A stretch of 64,000 bases of DNA. Source: Bradyrhizobium sp. 132 (GTDB lineage Bacteria > Pseudomonadota > Alphaproteobacteria > Rhizobiales > Xanthobacteraceae). Position numbers and translations under genes: made by a program. Below, piece by piece: positions 8,934 to 18,241 of this stretch (position 1 is its first letter; each line of letters begins with the position of its first letter). The notes beneath the pieces were generated by a model. The model was not told the origin of the DNA, searched no databases, and saw nothing but the letters and a program-made list of their open reading frames with translations. The DNA is taken from the NCBI RefSeq assembly GCF_023074185.1, contig NZ_JADPKY010000178.1, forward strand, positions 57,526 to 121,525, given 5' to 3'.

Positions 8934-11810
8934 CTACGAGGCCAGCTTCAGCCGCTCCAGCGCCTCCAGCAGCTTGGCCCTGCGAGCGAGCGCGGCCTCA
9001 CGCTTCTCGCGCTCTTCCTCGACGACTTCCTCGGCCGCGTTGGCGACGAACTTCTCGTTGGCCAGCTTGGACTCGGCGCGCTTGATGTCGGCGTCGGCTT
9101 TTGCGATCTCCTTGTCGAGGCGCGTACGCTCGGCGGTGACGTCGATCACGCCCTTGAGCGGCAGCGCGGCCACCTCGCCGCGCACCAGCAGCTGAACCGC
9201 GCCGTCGGGCGCGCGGTCGGCGAAGGAGATGTCGGACAGCCGCGCCATGCGCTTGATGACGTCGCTCCAGCGAGGCACGCGCTCCTTCGTTTCGGTCGAG
9301 GCGCCTGCGAGCACCAGCGCCGTCAGAGTCGCCGGCGCGATGTTCATCTCGGCGCGCACCGAACGGATCTGGGTGACGAGGTCGATCACCCAGCCGATCT
9401 CGGCCTCGGCCGCGGGATCGGTAAAGTCGGCATGGTCGAAGATCGGCAGCACCCAGGTCGGAGAGACGAGCGCATCGGTCGGCCCCGTCGTTGCCGCAAG
9501 CATCGCAAGCTGCTCCGGCGTCGGCGCGGACGGCTTCAGCGGCCATGGTGCCAGCGCGAGCAGACCGTCGCGCTTGGCCGTCACCTCCCACAACTCCTCG
9601 GTGATGAATGGCATGAAGGGGTGCAGCAGTTTCAGGATCTCGTCGCGCGCCCATGCCACCATGGCGCGGGTCTCGGCCTTGGCAGGGCTGTCGGGACCGA
9701 GCAGCACGGGTTTTGCGAGCTCGACATACCAGTCGCAATAGACGTTCCAGACGAAGCGGTAGATGCTGCCAGCGGCATCGTTGAAGCGATAGGCCTCGAT
9801 CGCCTCGGTCACCTCGCGCGTGGTGTGCGCGCTCTCATGCGCGATCCAGCGGCTCAGCGTCTCCTTGACCTTCGCCGGTTCGAAACCCTCGGGCACGGCG
9901 CAGTGGTTCATCTCCGCGAAGCGGGACGCATTCCAGAGCTTTGTCGCGAAATTACGGTAGCCCTCGACACGGCTGGTGGCGAGCTTGATGTCGCGTCCCT
10001 GCGCGGCCATCGCGGCCAGCGTGAAGCGAAGCGCGTCCGCGCCATATTCGTCGATCAAATTGAGCGGATCGATGACGTTGCCCTTCGACTTCGACATCTT
10101 GGCGCCCTTCTCGTCGCGGACGAGGGCGTGGATGTAGATCGTCGAGAACGGCACCTCCTTCATGAAGTGCAGGCCCATCATCATCATGCGGGCGACCCAA
10201 AAGAAGATGATGTCGAAGCCGGTCACCAGCACGTTGGTGGGATAGTAGCGCTGCACTTCCGGCGCGTCTTCGGGCCAGCCGAGCGTCGAGAACGGCCACA
10301 GCGCCGAGGAGAACCAGGTGTCGAGCACGTCCTCGTCGCGCGTGATGAAACCGTCCCGCTTGTTGCGGTCGAGCGCCATCTCGCGGCCCTGCTCGACCGT
10401 GATGACTTCCTGCTCGACGTAATAGCCCAGCGCGTGGCTGACGGCCTCTTCCTCGGTCTCGGCGACGAACACCTTGCCGTCAGGGCCGTACCAGGCCGGG
10501 ATCTGATGGCCCCACCACAACTGGCGCGAGATGCACCAGGGCTGAATGTTCTCCATCCATTCGAAATAGGTCTTTTCCCAGTTCTTCGGCACGAAGGTGG
10601 TTTCGCCCGAACGCACCGCCGCCATCGCGGGTTTTGCGAGTGTCTTGGCGTCGACGTACCATTGGTCGGTCAGGTACGGCTCGATCACGGTGCCGGAGCG
10701 ATCGCCATGCGGCACCATGTTGGTGTGCGGCTCGATCCGCTCGACGAAGCCGAACGAGTCCAGCCGCTCGACGATGCGCTTGCGCGCGGCGAAGCGGTCG
10801 ACCTTGTGAAACTCTTCGGCGAACTGCGTGGCGCCTTCCGGCAGGTCGCGCAGATAATCCTCGTTGTCGAGGAGATCGAGGCAGCCTTCCTTGTCGAGCA
10901 CGCTAATGCGGCGCAGACCGTGTCGATTGCCGACTTCAAAATCGTTGAAGTCATGCGCCGGCGTCACCTTGACCGCGCCCGAGCCCTTCTCCGGATCGGA
11001 ATAGTCATCGGCGACAATCTGCACCTTGCGGCCGACCAGCGGCAGGACGATGTGCTTGCCGACGAGCTTCTGATAGCGCTCGTCGTCAGGATGCACGGCC
11101 ACGCCGGTGTCGCCCAGCATGGTCTCCGGGCGCGTGGTGGCAACGACGATGAAGCTCGAGGGATCTTCGGGGCTGAAAATCTTGCCCTCGATCGGATAGC
11201 GCAGGTACCAGAGGCTGCCCTTGACCTCGGTCTGCTGCACTTCGAGATCGGAGATCGCGGTGAGCAGCTTGGTGTCCCAGTTCACCAGCCGCTTGTCTTT
11301 GTAGATCAGGCCATCGCGGTGCAGCTCGACGAACACCTTGACCACGGCCTTGGACAGGCCCTCGTCCATGGTGAAGCGTTCGCGCGACCAGTCGCAGGAG
11401 GCGCCGAGCCGCTTGAGCTGGTTGATGATGGTGTCGCCGCTCTCGGCCTTCCACTGCCAGACCCGCTCCAGAAACTTCTCGCGGCCGATCTCGCGGCGGT
11501 TGGGCTGCTGGCGCTCCATCAGCTGCCGTTCGACCACCATCTGGGTGGCGATGCCGGCATGGTCGGTGCCGGGCTGCCACAGCACGTCACGGCCGCGCAT
11601 GCGCTCGAAGCGGCACAGGATGTCCTGGAGCGTGTTGTTGAGGGCGTGGCCCATGTGCAGCGAGCCCGTCACGTTCGGCGGCGGGATCACGATGGTAAAG
11701 GGCACGGCATCGCGGCGGTCGGGGCGGCCGGCCTTGAAGGCAAGGCTGTCCTCCCACACGACGGACATGCGGGCTTCGATATCGGCGGGTTGGTAATTTT
11801 TCTCGATCAT
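8934..11810 (-). CDS. valS: Valyl-tRNA synthetase
   Basis: Class Ia aminoacyl-tRNA synthetase, 958 aa. The HIGH-type motif is HMGH at 52-55 after PPPNVTGSL, and KMSKS lies near residue 570 in GAKMSKSKGNV. Between them lie the CP1 editing domain and TTRPETMLGDT. The C-terminal 70 residues form the charged coiled-coil arm (KLANEKFVANAAEEVVEEE) that contacts tRNA. Full length and intact. It stands alone on its strand, about 140 bp from popZ. Confidence 0.97.
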   Translation of the reverse strand: MIEKNYQPADIEARMSVVWEDSLAFKAGRPDRRDAVPFTIVIPPPNVTGSLHMGHALNNTLQDILCRFERMRGRDVLWQPGTDHAGIATQMVVERQLMERQQPNRREIGREKFLERVWQWKAESGDTIINQLKRLGASCDWSRERFTMDEGLSKAVVKVFVELHRDGLIYKDKRLVNWDTKLLTAISDLEVQQTEVKGSLWYLRYPIEGKIFSPEDPSSFIVVATTRPETMLGDTGVAVHPDDERYQKLVGKHIVLPLVGRKVQIVADDYSDPEKGSGAVKVTPAHDFNDFEVGNRHGLRRISVLDKEGCLDLLDNEDYLRDLPEGATQFAEEFHKVDRFAARKRIVERLDSFGFVERIEPHTNMVPHGDRSGTVIEPYLTDQWYVDAKTLAKPAMAAVRSGETTFVPKNWEKTYFEWMENIQPWCISRQLWWGHQIPAWYGPDGKVFVAETEEEAVSHALGYYVEQEVITVEQGREMALDRNKRDGFITRDEDVLDTWFSSALWPFSTLGWPEDAPEVQRYYPTNVLVTGFDIIFFWVARMMMMGLHFMKEVPFSTIYIHALVRDEKGAKMSKSKGNVIDPLNLIDEYGADALRFTLAAMAAQGRDIKLATSRVEGYRNFATKLWNASRFAEMNHCAVPEGFEPAKVKETLSRWIAHESAHTTREVTEAIEAYRFNDAAGSIYRFVWNVYCDWYVELAKPVLLGPDSPAKAETRAMVAWARDEILKLLHPFMPFITEELWEVTAKRDGLLALAPWPLKPSAPTPEQLAMLAATTGPTDALVSPTWVLPIFDHADFTDPAAEAEIGWVIDLVTQIRSVRAEMNIAPATLTALVLAGASTETKERVPRWSDVIKRMARLSDISFADRAPDGAVQLLVRGEVAALPLKGVIDVTAERTRLDKEIAKADADIKRAESKLANEKFVANAAEEVVEEEREKREAALARRAKLLEALERLKLAS

Positions 11811-11951
11811 GGGGCTGCTAGAAAGCCGCGCGCGGGGTCCAAGTCAACGGAAAGCTCAAAGGAAAGCCAGACGGCAACAGGGCTTTCCGGTCCGGTCGGG
11901 AGACCGAATATGGCACACAAGCAGGGCTTTACGAGGGCCCTGCGGCCGGAT

Positions 11952-12743
11952 CTACCTGCCGCCGCGCGATACCCGCTCGATTTCGGCCTTCACGATGCGT
12001 TCTACAAGACCGGGCAAATTGTCGTCGAGCCAGGACTTCAGCATCGGACGCAGCATCTCCTTGACCAGGTCCTCCAGCGTTCGCGCATTGCTGCTGAGCA
12101 CTGTGTGGGCCAGGGAATTGAAGGCGGACTCGACTGCCGAGACCGTCGATTGGGCCAGGATCGGCTGTTGGGGCGGCACTGGCGGCGCATCGTAGTCCAC
12201 GGGCGCATAGGAGGCCGGCGTTGGACGCGGCGGCGGCGATTCGGCGAATTCGAGGTCGTCGCGCGGCTCGACCTTGCGGAAGCTCGGCGGCGGCGGAGGC
12301 GGCGTCGGCTCCATCGCCATCGCCATATCGTCGGTCAATTCCAGCACGTCGGGCTCAGGTTCGGGCTCCGGCTCGGGAGCGCGGATTTCTGGCGCAGCCG
12401 TGGCCGTGTCGAGGCCCGCCAGCAGCGCGTCGATATCGTCCTGATTGTTGGATGCATCCGCCGCGGCGGCGGCGGCGGGGGGTGGCGCCAGTGCCGGCTT
12501 TGCGGCCGGAGGCGGTACGGGCTTCTCGGCCGCCGGTTTGGCCGGCGCGACCTTGGACGGCGGAATGTCGCTGATCGCCTGCGGCTTCGGCGGCGCGGCG
12601 GGGGCGGCAGCTTTCTCGGGCTTGGCGGCGTCAGCCGGCGGCGGCTTGGCCTCATCGTCGGCAATGATGCGCCGGATCGAGGCCAGAATCTCCTCCATCG
12701 AGGGTTCTGTGACCTTTGCAGGCTGCGTCATCTCCGACTCCAC
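11952..12743 (-). CDS. popZ: PopZ-like polar organizing protein (DUF2497)
   Basis: The ends match the PopZ/DUF2497 family. The N-terminal motif EPSMEEILASIRRIIADDE is the client-binding helix, and the C-terminal 70 residues (RTLEDLVKEMLRPMLKSWLDDNLPGLVERIV) are the oligomerisation helices. Between them is a long disordered linker of Pro, Ala and acidic residues with EPEPEPEPD. In Caulobacter PopZ forms polar condensates that anchor the centromere and cell-cycle regulators. At 263 aa this is longer than Caulobacter PopZ, mainly in the linker. Start may be 12743 or the MTQPAK ATG at 12731. Confidence 0.85.
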   Translation of the reverse strand: MESEMTQPAKVTEPSMEEILASIRRIIADDEAKPPPADAAKPEKAAAPAAPPKPQAISDIPPSKVAPAKPAAEKPVPPPAAKPALAPPPAAAAAADASNNQDDIDALLAGLDTATAAPEIRAPEPEPEPEPDVLELTDDMAMAMEPTPPPPPPSFRKVEPRDDLEFAESPPPRPTPASYAPVDYDAPPVPPQQPILAQSTVSAVESAFNSLAHTVLSSNARTLEDLVKEMLRPMLKSWLDDNLPGLVERIVKAEIERVSRGGR

Positions 12744-12988
12744 ATCATCAACGCCCTCGCATGCGTTGTTTTACACCAAGCACGACAGGATTGGCCGGTT
12801 CCGGATGGGTGACCCGCCGTTTTCGACGCGGCAGCCCGACTTGTCCCCAGTTCACGGCTCAACGTGCAGCGGTGCGCCCCTGCCCTTGGCACTCAAGCTT
12901 TACGCACGCGACATCAGGTGCGGAGCGAATCGACCCGCATCGTCTTGGCAAGGCTATGTCAGGGGTTTTGATGATTGCAAGCAAAGCA

Positions 12989-13022
12989 CCGGTCGGCCTC
13001 GACTGTTTGCGAGGCCGACCGG
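12989..13022 (-). terminator. Perfect 13-bp hairpin downstream of tolC
   Basis: Bases 12989-13001 and 13010-13022 form a 13-bp perfect stem with an 8-nt loop, starting 15 bases past the tolC stop. On the minus strand the stem is followed by TGCTTTGCTTGC, a T-rich but broken tail. It is most likely the tolC transcription terminator, possibly working with Rho. Confidence 0.65.
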
Positions 13023-13036
13023 ATGACTACGGGACT

Positions 13037-14422
13037 TTAGCGTCCGTCAGGCGTACGCACGCCGGCCCAGCTATCGCGAACCTGCTGGTAGTGCACGCTG
13101 GGATCGTAGACCGTGGTCGCAAGGCCAAGCACCTGAGGCGCGAGACGGCCGACCGCGTTGAGCACCGAATAGGACGCCACCACGCGGTCATGCTGGGCAG
13201 TGACGAGCGCAACGCGCGCGTTCACAAGCGCCTGCTGTGCGTTGAGCACGTCGAGCGTGGTGCGCTGGCCGGCCTTGGCTTCCTCGCGCACACCGTTCAG
13301 CGCGATCTCGGAGGCCGTGACCTGCGCCTGCGCGGATTGCACCTGCGCCTTGCCCGCTTCCAACTGACCCCAGGCCTGCACAACGTTGGCGCGGGTTTGA
13401 TCGCGGGTGGTTTCGAGATTCAGGCGCTGCTGCGCCAGGTTCTCTTTCGATTGTCGGATCAGCGAATATTCCGCGCCGCCCTGATAGATCGGGATGGAAG
13501 CTGTCGCAATGGCGGACGCGGTATTCGTTCGAAAAACCGACAGTGTCTGCTGGTACGCCGTACTGACACCAGCCTGGACCGTGACCGTCGGCAGCAGCGC
13601 ACCCTCGTTGATCTTGACCTGGAGATAGTTGACGTCGATGCCGTACATCGCAGCCGTGACGCTGGGGTTCTCCACCAGGCTGAGATTGACCGCGGAGGCG
13701 ATGCTCGCGGGCAGGAAGCGATCGACCGGCGAGCCCGGGGCAAGGTTCGTCGGATCGTTTCCGATGATCCGGCGGAAATTCGCGCGCGTCGTCGTGAGAT
13801 TCGATTCGGCAGTCAGGGCTTGGGTCCTGCCGGCGGCCAGCTGCGCTTCGGATTGCGCCACGTCGGTGCGCGTCACCTCGCCGACATTGAAGCGATCGCG
13901 CGTCTGCTTGAGCGTCTGTTCGAGCACGCGAACGTTGCTGCGCTGAACCTCGAGAGTTGCCGAGTCACGCAGGAAGTCCATGTAGCTCGTGGCGGCCTGC
14001 AGCAGGACCGTCTGCTCGAGCACACGCAACGCCTCGCGGGACCCCGAGACCTGGCTCTCCGCCGCGCGCGTCCTGTTGGCAGTCTGATTGCCGTTGTAGA
14101 GCGTCTGGTTGACGGTCAGGCTGGCGCTGTTGGGCTGAAGGACGCCATTGATCGGCGGCACCCTCTGCAACTGTTGGATTTCCTGATATTGATATCCGGT
14201 GCCGAGGGTCACATTGACCTTGGGACGGTAACCTGACAGCGCCTGCGGCACGTTCTCGTCGGTCGAGCGCGCCTGGGCGCGCTGTGCGTTCAGCTGCGGA
14301 TTGTTCTGATAGGCGCGCACCAGCGCAGCCTCGATCGTATCCGCCAAGGCAGGCGCCGGCCCGGCAAGCGCGAGCAACAGGACCGAAATCGCAGCTCCGG
14401 TGAAGAGCTTCACCCCATGCAT
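13037..14422 (-). CDS. tolC: TolC-family outer membrane channel protein
   Basis: Outer-membrane exit duct for tripartite efflux and type I secretion. The 461-aa precursor has a clear signal peptide (a hydrophobic stretch ending GPAPALADT) and two tandem OEP repeats of long heptad-rich helices, with QTLYNGNQT in the first and the matching PIYQGGAEY in the second. No lipobox Cys is present, so it is of TolC rather than OprM/NodT type. No efflux pump gene is adjacent, so it may serve several pumps. pcm is the upstream neighbour on the same strand. Confidence 0.92.
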   Translation of the reverse strand: MHGVKLFTGAAISVLLLALAGPAPALADTIEAALVRAYQNNPQLNAQRAQARSTDENVPQALSGYRPKVNVTLGTGYQYQEIQQLQRVPPINGVLQPNSASLTVNQTLYNGNQTANRTRAAESQVSGSREALRVLEQTVLLQAATSYMDFLRDSATLEVQRSNVRVLEQTLKQTRDRFNVGEVTRTDVAQSEAQLAAGRTQALTAESNLTTTRANFRRIIGNDPTNLAPGSPVDRFLPASIASAVNLSLVENPSVTAAMYGIDVNYLQVKINEGALLPTVTVQAGVSTAYQQTLSVFRTNTASAIATASIPIYQGGAEYSLIRQSKENLAQQRLNLETTRDQTRANVVQAWGQLEAGKAQVQSAQAQVTASEIALNGVREEAKAGQRTTLDVLNAQQALVNARVALVTAQHDRVVASYSVLNAVGRLAPQVLGLATTVYDPSVHYQQVRDSWAGVRTPDGR

Positions 14423-14636
14423 CCAAAAATTCCGTTCATTCTAACGCCAAGCTCGTGCCCGCGAGCGTGGTTACCGTCTACGAGTGGAGTCGTTGCCCCG
14501 TCGCAACATAGGACGCGGTCAAGCGCGACGGAACTACCTGAGGGTGGTTCCCGGTGGAAACTCTTCACGTGCAGCATCCCGGCCACACTTCTGATTCAGA
14601 ACGGGATTTTAACAGGCCAAAGCCTCCAAACGGCCG

Positions 14637-15299
14637 TCAGAAGACGAAGGCGGCGGCCCGTTCCAGCCCCGGAAGGACCGGGGCAGCGGCATCGAACAGC
14701 GCCCGATGGCCAAATTCCCCGTGGGTATGGGTCACGATCATGGCGCGCGGCGGCCTGGATTCGGCAGAGACGCCCACCAGTCGCCCACCCTCCTTGAGCT
14801 GCCCGAGCAGCTCTGCCGGCGTCACCTCGGTGGCGCCGTTGAGGACGATCACATCATAGGGAGCAGCAGCGGCATCGCCCTCGCTGCAGGCCGCAGCCTT
14901 GCAGGCGACGTTGGCAAGCCCGAGGGCGGCGAATGTGTCCTTGGCTTTCGCGGCCAAGGCCGAATCGCATTCCGTCGCGGTGACCTGGCGGGCGAGCTTG
15001 GCGGTCAGCGCGGCGAGGTAGCCCGTGGCGCAACCGACGACCAGCACGTTGTCACCCTCGCCGATCTCGGCGGCCTGGAGCAGTTTTCCGGTCAGCTGCG
15101 GCTTGATCAGGAAGCGCTTGGCGCCGCCCTCGCTGACGTCGAGATCGAGGTCGAGATAGGACAATGCCTGCCGGGCCACCGGCACGAAGGCCTCGCGCGG
15201 AATCATGAGCATGGCGTCGAGAACACGACGGTCGGTGACATCACTGGTGCGCACCTGGCCATCGACCATTTTTAGGCGCGCGGTGGAGAAACCGGACAT
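14637..15299 (-). CDS. pcm: Protein-L-isoaspartate O-methyltransferase family protein
   Basis: SAM-dependent methyltransferase of the PIMT family, which methylates isoaspartyl residues in damaged proteins for repair. From the ATG at 15299 (MSGFSTARLKMVDGQVRTSDV) it is 219 aa. It has the DRRVLDAMLMIPREAFVP segment, the SAM motif VLVVGCATGYLAALTAKL, and a DVIVLNGATEVTP strand. The latter regions are less canonical than in E. coli Pcm, as is common for alphaproteobacterial pcm-like proteins. Longer readings to 15419 add an N-terminus unlike the family. Confidence 0.85.
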   Translation of the reverse strand: MSGFSTARLKMVDGQVRTSDVTDRRVLDAMLMIPREAFVPVARQALSYLDLDLDVSEGGAKRFLIKPQLTGKLLQAAEIGEGDNVLVVGCATGYLAALTAKLARQVTATECDSALAAKAKDTFAALGLANVACKAAACSEGDAAAAPYDVIVLNGATEVTPAELLGQLKEGGRLVGVSAESRPPRAMIVTHTHGEFGHRALFDAAAPVLPGLERAAAFVF

Positions 15300-15434
15300 T
15301 TGCGGACCCTGCAAGGCGGACGATGCCGCGGACGAAAGTTGCGGCATCTTTGGAACATGCCCGGCAAAAACGCAACATGGCCCTTGGCCCCGCAGACCGG
15401 GGCCTTCCGCAACCCGCAACGTCGAACGCGAGGC

Positions 15435-15614
15435 TTATTCGATCGTGACCGCGAGCCGGCCGATCAATGCGGCGACTTCGTCCAGCCGCGCCGAATCGTG
15501 TGTCTCGACCGCACGCGCCAGGCAGGCGAGGCATTCATCGTCGCTGAGTTCAGGGATGTCCGCCGGCAGAATCGAGGGAGCCATTTGGTAACGGTCGACC
15601 TGGATGTCTGGCAT
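15435..15614 (-). CDS. Small acidic hypothetical protein, 59 aa
   Basis: A 59-residue protein beginning MPDIQVDRYQMAP, with ELSDDECLACLARAVETHD in the middle. It is acidic and probably helical, with two cysteines three residues apart. An internal ATG at 15614 is preceded by GGAG nine bases upstream, which favours this start over the longer open frame to 15809. Function unknown; I recognise no domain. Confidence 0.6.
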   Translation of the reverse strand: MPDIQVDRYQMAPSILPADIPELSDDECLACLARAVETHDSARLDEVAALIGRLAVTIE

Positions 15615-15825
15615 GGGAATCAGCTCCGTAAAAATCCGGCACTGGCGAAGCTCGGTTCCAATTGAGTCGATTTGGCGCCGCCCTGATGGCGCGTCCGTGC
15701 CATTGCACACATCTGATCGAACGTGATTCCACGCGGAGATCGAGGAAATGGTGTTCAGAGATCGTCGCAACGCGATCACGAATCGCGCGAAGGCGCGGGC
15801 ATAACCCATTGAATTTGCGATGGAA

Positions 15826-15900
15826 TGGCTCCCCGGGCAGGATTCGAACCTGCGACCATCCGATTAACAGTCGGATGCTCTACCGCTGAGCTACCGAGGA
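15826..15900 (-). tRNA. tRNA-Asn(GTT)
   Basis: A complete cloverleaf on the minus strand. Acceptor TCCTCGG pairs with CCGGGGA, the anticodon loop CTGTTAA gives anticodon GTT, the T-arm is GGTTCGAATCC, and the 3' CCA is encoded. Confidence 0.96.
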
Positions 15901-16033
15901 AAAGGGCGAACTCGTCGTTCGCGCGCGGCTGCGTATAACAAAGCCGCTTGCGCTTGCAAAGGACGAATTCGCTATCTTGCGCATTGCGGCGAGGAAGGGC
16001 ACGCGGCCCCTCCTCGGGCCATGTCAGGTCAAG

Positions 16034-16402
16034 TTACTCGGCAATGAACGAGGTGGTCTTGGTGCCGGAATCGTAGCGCAGCCGAAGCGCGGTGAACTTG
16101 CAGAGGTTGACGTTCTTCCAGAGCACGGTCTCGTCATAGTTCTGCCAGTCGACGCGGACGTTCCAGACACAACCGTCGTCGTCATCGTCGAACTCGACAT
16201 AGGTGCTCGCCTGGTTCTGCAAAACCTTGTCGAGCTCGTTGTCCCATTCGTCCATGCCATCGTCCGGGGCGTTGAAGCCCAGGAATTTGATGGCATAGCC
16301 GGTCTCATTGACGACGGTGACGTTACGGGCGTCAGCCGCGAATGACGGCGCGGCGGCAATCGATAGACCGATCGCGATCAGTGCAGACAGAAAATACTTC
16401 AT
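16034..16402 (-). CDS. Small secreted protein of unknown function
   Basis: From the ATG at 16402 the 122-aa precursor has a typical signal peptide (MKYFLSALIAIGLSIAAAPS, cleavage near AFA-AD). The mature part is acidic, with VTVVNETGYAIKFLGFN, a run of five Asp near residue 75, and DGCVWNVRVDWQNY. GGGGGA lies about 8 bases upstream, which decides this start over the longer frame to 16468. The VVNxTG-xxI pattern resembles small periplasmic beta-sandwich proteins, but I cannot name the family. The two Cys of the mature chain could form a disulfide. Confidence 0.75.
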   Translation of the reverse strand: MKYFLSALIAIGLSIAAAPSFAADARNVTVVNETGYAIKFLGFNAPDDGMDEWDNELDKVLQNQASTYVEFDDDDDGCVWNVRVDWQNYDETVLWKNVNLCKFTALRLRYDSGTKTTSFIAE

Positions 16403-16968
16403 ATAAAATTCCCCCGATCGAAACAGGGCTCCGGCGCCTGACGTCGATCGGCGCAGGCGCCGCGGCAACCAATGGCGTTGCCTTGAGGGATTGGTCCGAG
16501 GCGCAATCGGAAGGTTCAGACGCGATTAATCCGCGCTCCGGCTCGTTACGCGACGCGAGACACGCAACGAGCCAGTTCTTATCGATTCGAATTCTCCGCA
16601 GCAATGAACCGGCATTCATAGAATCGGCGGAGTTTGTTTTCTCCGACGTGGGCGCCGGCACTGCGGCGCCGTTGCTCGTGACGATCGCGATATGCCCCTC
16701 TGGGCTACGCATCCCGCACGGGATGGCGAGACATGCAATTCCGAATTCGGGAGAACCAAATAATCTTGACGGCGGCAGCGATCTGCACGATCGGCGAATT
16801 ATCCGGTGAGATCGTTTGACAAAGATATGACGAGCTGCAGACGCATCTACGCGCGGCATCTGCGGCACGCCGTTGCTCCACAGCCTATCCGCAGCATATC
16901 CACAGGCCGACTATGCTGGATTCGTGAGCGCGCGCGAGCCACTTGCTGCGCACAAACCCACAGGCCGC
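16403..16968. other. 566-bp gene-free interval
   Basis: No credible coding frame. It contains the inverted partial copy of the intergenic repeat (16676-16702), a small perfect hairpin ATCCCG-CA-CGGGAT at 16711-16724, and two or three TATCCRCAG-like words near 16880-16905. Confidence 0.5.
16676..16702 (-). repeat. Conserved block of the intergenic repeat, inverted copy B
   Basis: Reverse complement matches 26 of 27 bases of 6185-6211. Sequence beyond the block on the side that is structured in copy A does not match, so this is a partial or decayed copy. Confidence 0.6.
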
Positions 16969-17229
16969 TCAGCCGCCGGCCTGGCCGAACACGGTGCGGC
17001 ATGCTTCGCTCAGGCTGGCGCGGTTGCGGCGCAGGCAGGCTGTGATGGCGCGGACGTTGGGGATCTCGCCGGCGCAGAGCCGGTAGACGTCGGGCGTGCA
17101 GGCCCGCCGTTGCTCCTGTGTTCCCTGGGCGTGCGCCGCAGAGGCAAATAGAGTCAGGAACAGCCCGAGCGTCGAGGCGCGATGCGCTCGGCTTTTCACG
17201 CCCGCAAACCGCAAGAACCTCGCCTTCAT
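16969..17229 (-). CDS. Secreted cysteine-rich small protein
   Basis: An 86-aa precursor from the ATG at 17229, chosen because GGGAG lies 7 bases upstream. It has a signal peptide ending SAAHAQG and a short mature domain with four cysteines spaced as in RRACTPDVYRLCAGEIPN...ACLRRN...SEAC. This C-x5-L-C-x7-10-C-L-x-x-N pattern resembles single units of the cysteine-rich repeat found in eukaryotic GLG1 and in many small alphaproteobacterial secreted proteins. Likely periplasmic with two disulfides; function unknown. Confidence 0.75.
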   Translation of the reverse strand: MKARFLRFAGVKSRAHRASTLGLFLTLFASAAHAQGTQEQRRACTPDVYRLCAGEIPNVRAITACLRRNRASLSEACRTVFGQAGG

Positions 17230-17484
17230 GATCAATCTCCCGTTCTGCCCTGCCCCCCGGCCTGAATTGGCCGGTTGCGCAGGGGTAGGAGAATTAAACC
17301 GCCGCGGATGTGATCTCCTTCACACTGACGGCGCTCGGCAGGAACCTAAGGTTCGCGCGGGGATTTTCATGAATCGCTAACCAATCGGGACCTGATCGCC
17401 GGATCGTTAAAATGCGAACGATCGGCTCAATCGGGAAACAAACCGTCTTTGCGACAGTGCGCCATCCGCGGTCCGGAGGGTGTG

Positions 17485-17679
17485 ATGAGCGAAGCCGAAT
17501 TCAACTTGCTGCTGGATTCCGTCCAGGACGCCATGGTCCATGAAGATCCGGCGTTCGCGTCGGAGGAGGATTTCGTGCCCCGCTCGTGGACGTACGCCGC
17601 AACGCCCAAGGCCGCCAACGATAACGAGGGCGCCTGGCCTCTCCTGCCCTTTCCCGAGGGCTGGTACGCGGCCTGCTGA
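17485..17679 (+). CDS. Small hypothetical protein, 64 aa
   Basis: The ATG at 17485 is preceded by GGAGG at ideal spacing, which supports a real gene. The protein starts MSEAEFNLLLDSVQDAMVHE and contains TPKAANDNEGAWP, a KAANDN element frequent in small rhizobial proteins. No transmembrane or catalytic motif. A hairpin terminator follows 25 bases after the stop. Function unknown. Confidence 0.7.
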   Translation: MSEAEFNLLLDSVQDAMVHEDPAFASEEDFVPRSWTYAATPKAANDNEGAWPLLPFPEGWYAAC

Positions 17680-17703
17680 GGCCATCTTCACCGTGAACGG
17701 ATG

Positions 17704-17726
17704 CGCCCGCGCTTAGCGGGCGTTTT
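17704..17726 (+). terminator. Rho-independent terminator
   Basis: CGCCCGC pairs with GCGGGCG (7 bp) around a GCTTA loop and is followed by TTTT. It lies just past the 64-aa gene on the plus strand. Confidence 0.75.
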
Positions 17727-17764
17727 GCTATGGTCCCTACGCCGACAACCCGGTGCGGCCGCGA

Positions 17765-17911
17765 TCAGGTCTTGACGCGGTCCCCGTTGTCCTGCGGCGT
17801 CCGGTCGGCTGCGGCCGACGGAAAGATGCTGTCGTAGATCGCGCGGGCCTCGCGAATGAGACGAGCCCGCTCCAGCTCGGATTTCGGGACAAATCGGACG
17901 ATTTCGCTCAC
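17765..17911 (-). CDS. Very small hypothetical protein, 48 aa, GTG start
   Basis: A 48-codon frame beginning GTG with GGAG five bases upstream. The product starts MSEIVRFVPKSELERARLIR and continues with EARAIYDSIFP before a polar tail. The compact amphipathic helix and good ribosome site argue for a real gene. From memory, close relatives (xxIVRFVPKxELERxRLIRxARAIYDSIFP) are widespread in Bradyrhizobium; this was not checked. Function unknown. Confidence 0.6.
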   Translation of the reverse strand: MSEIVRFVPKSELERARLIREARAIYDSIFPSAAADRTPQDNGDRVKT

Positions 17912-18100
17912 CTGCTCTCCAGCGCTCGAACGGGAAATGCATCACTTCGCTGATGCGAAGACTATGCCAGCGGGGCTGAATGGCGGATTTCCGCCAGGCC
18001 CCGGGCAAACCCGGTGTCCGCGGCCAGCGGCAGCGCCTGCGCGCGACCAATGGCACCCGCGACGCAATCGAATATTTGCTGAAATATCAAGAGGTTGTGA

Positions 18101-18174
18101 TGGAGGCCACGTCGGGACTCGAACCCGAGTAAACGGTTTTGCAGACCGGCGCGTAACCACTCCGCCACGTGGCC
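18101..18174 (-). tRNA. tRNA-Cys(GCA)
   Basis: Minus-strand cloverleaf: acceptor GGCCACG pairs with CGTGGCC, anticodon loop CTGCAAA gives GCA, T-arm is GGGTTCGAGTCCC, and CCA is encoded at the 3' end. The neighbouring 18.2-18.8 kb interval holds gene debris. Confidence 0.95.
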
Positions 18175-18241
18175 CCAACGAGGGCGGATCGTTACCTGAG
18201 ATCAACGGGTTAGGCAACTGCCGTCGGGCCGCCTTGGAGCA

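Noticed and set aside
6660..12812. Plus-strand open frame of 2050 codons
   Set aside because: It lies antisense to the COQ10-like gene, lipA, valS and popZ, and over the glycosylase gene in another frame. Its translation is Arg/His-rich with no family features, a known effect of high GC at third positions.
16870..16970. Several TATCCACAG-like words resembling DnaA boxes
   Set aside because: Only two or three imperfect matches, with no AT-rich unwinding region or replication genes nearby.
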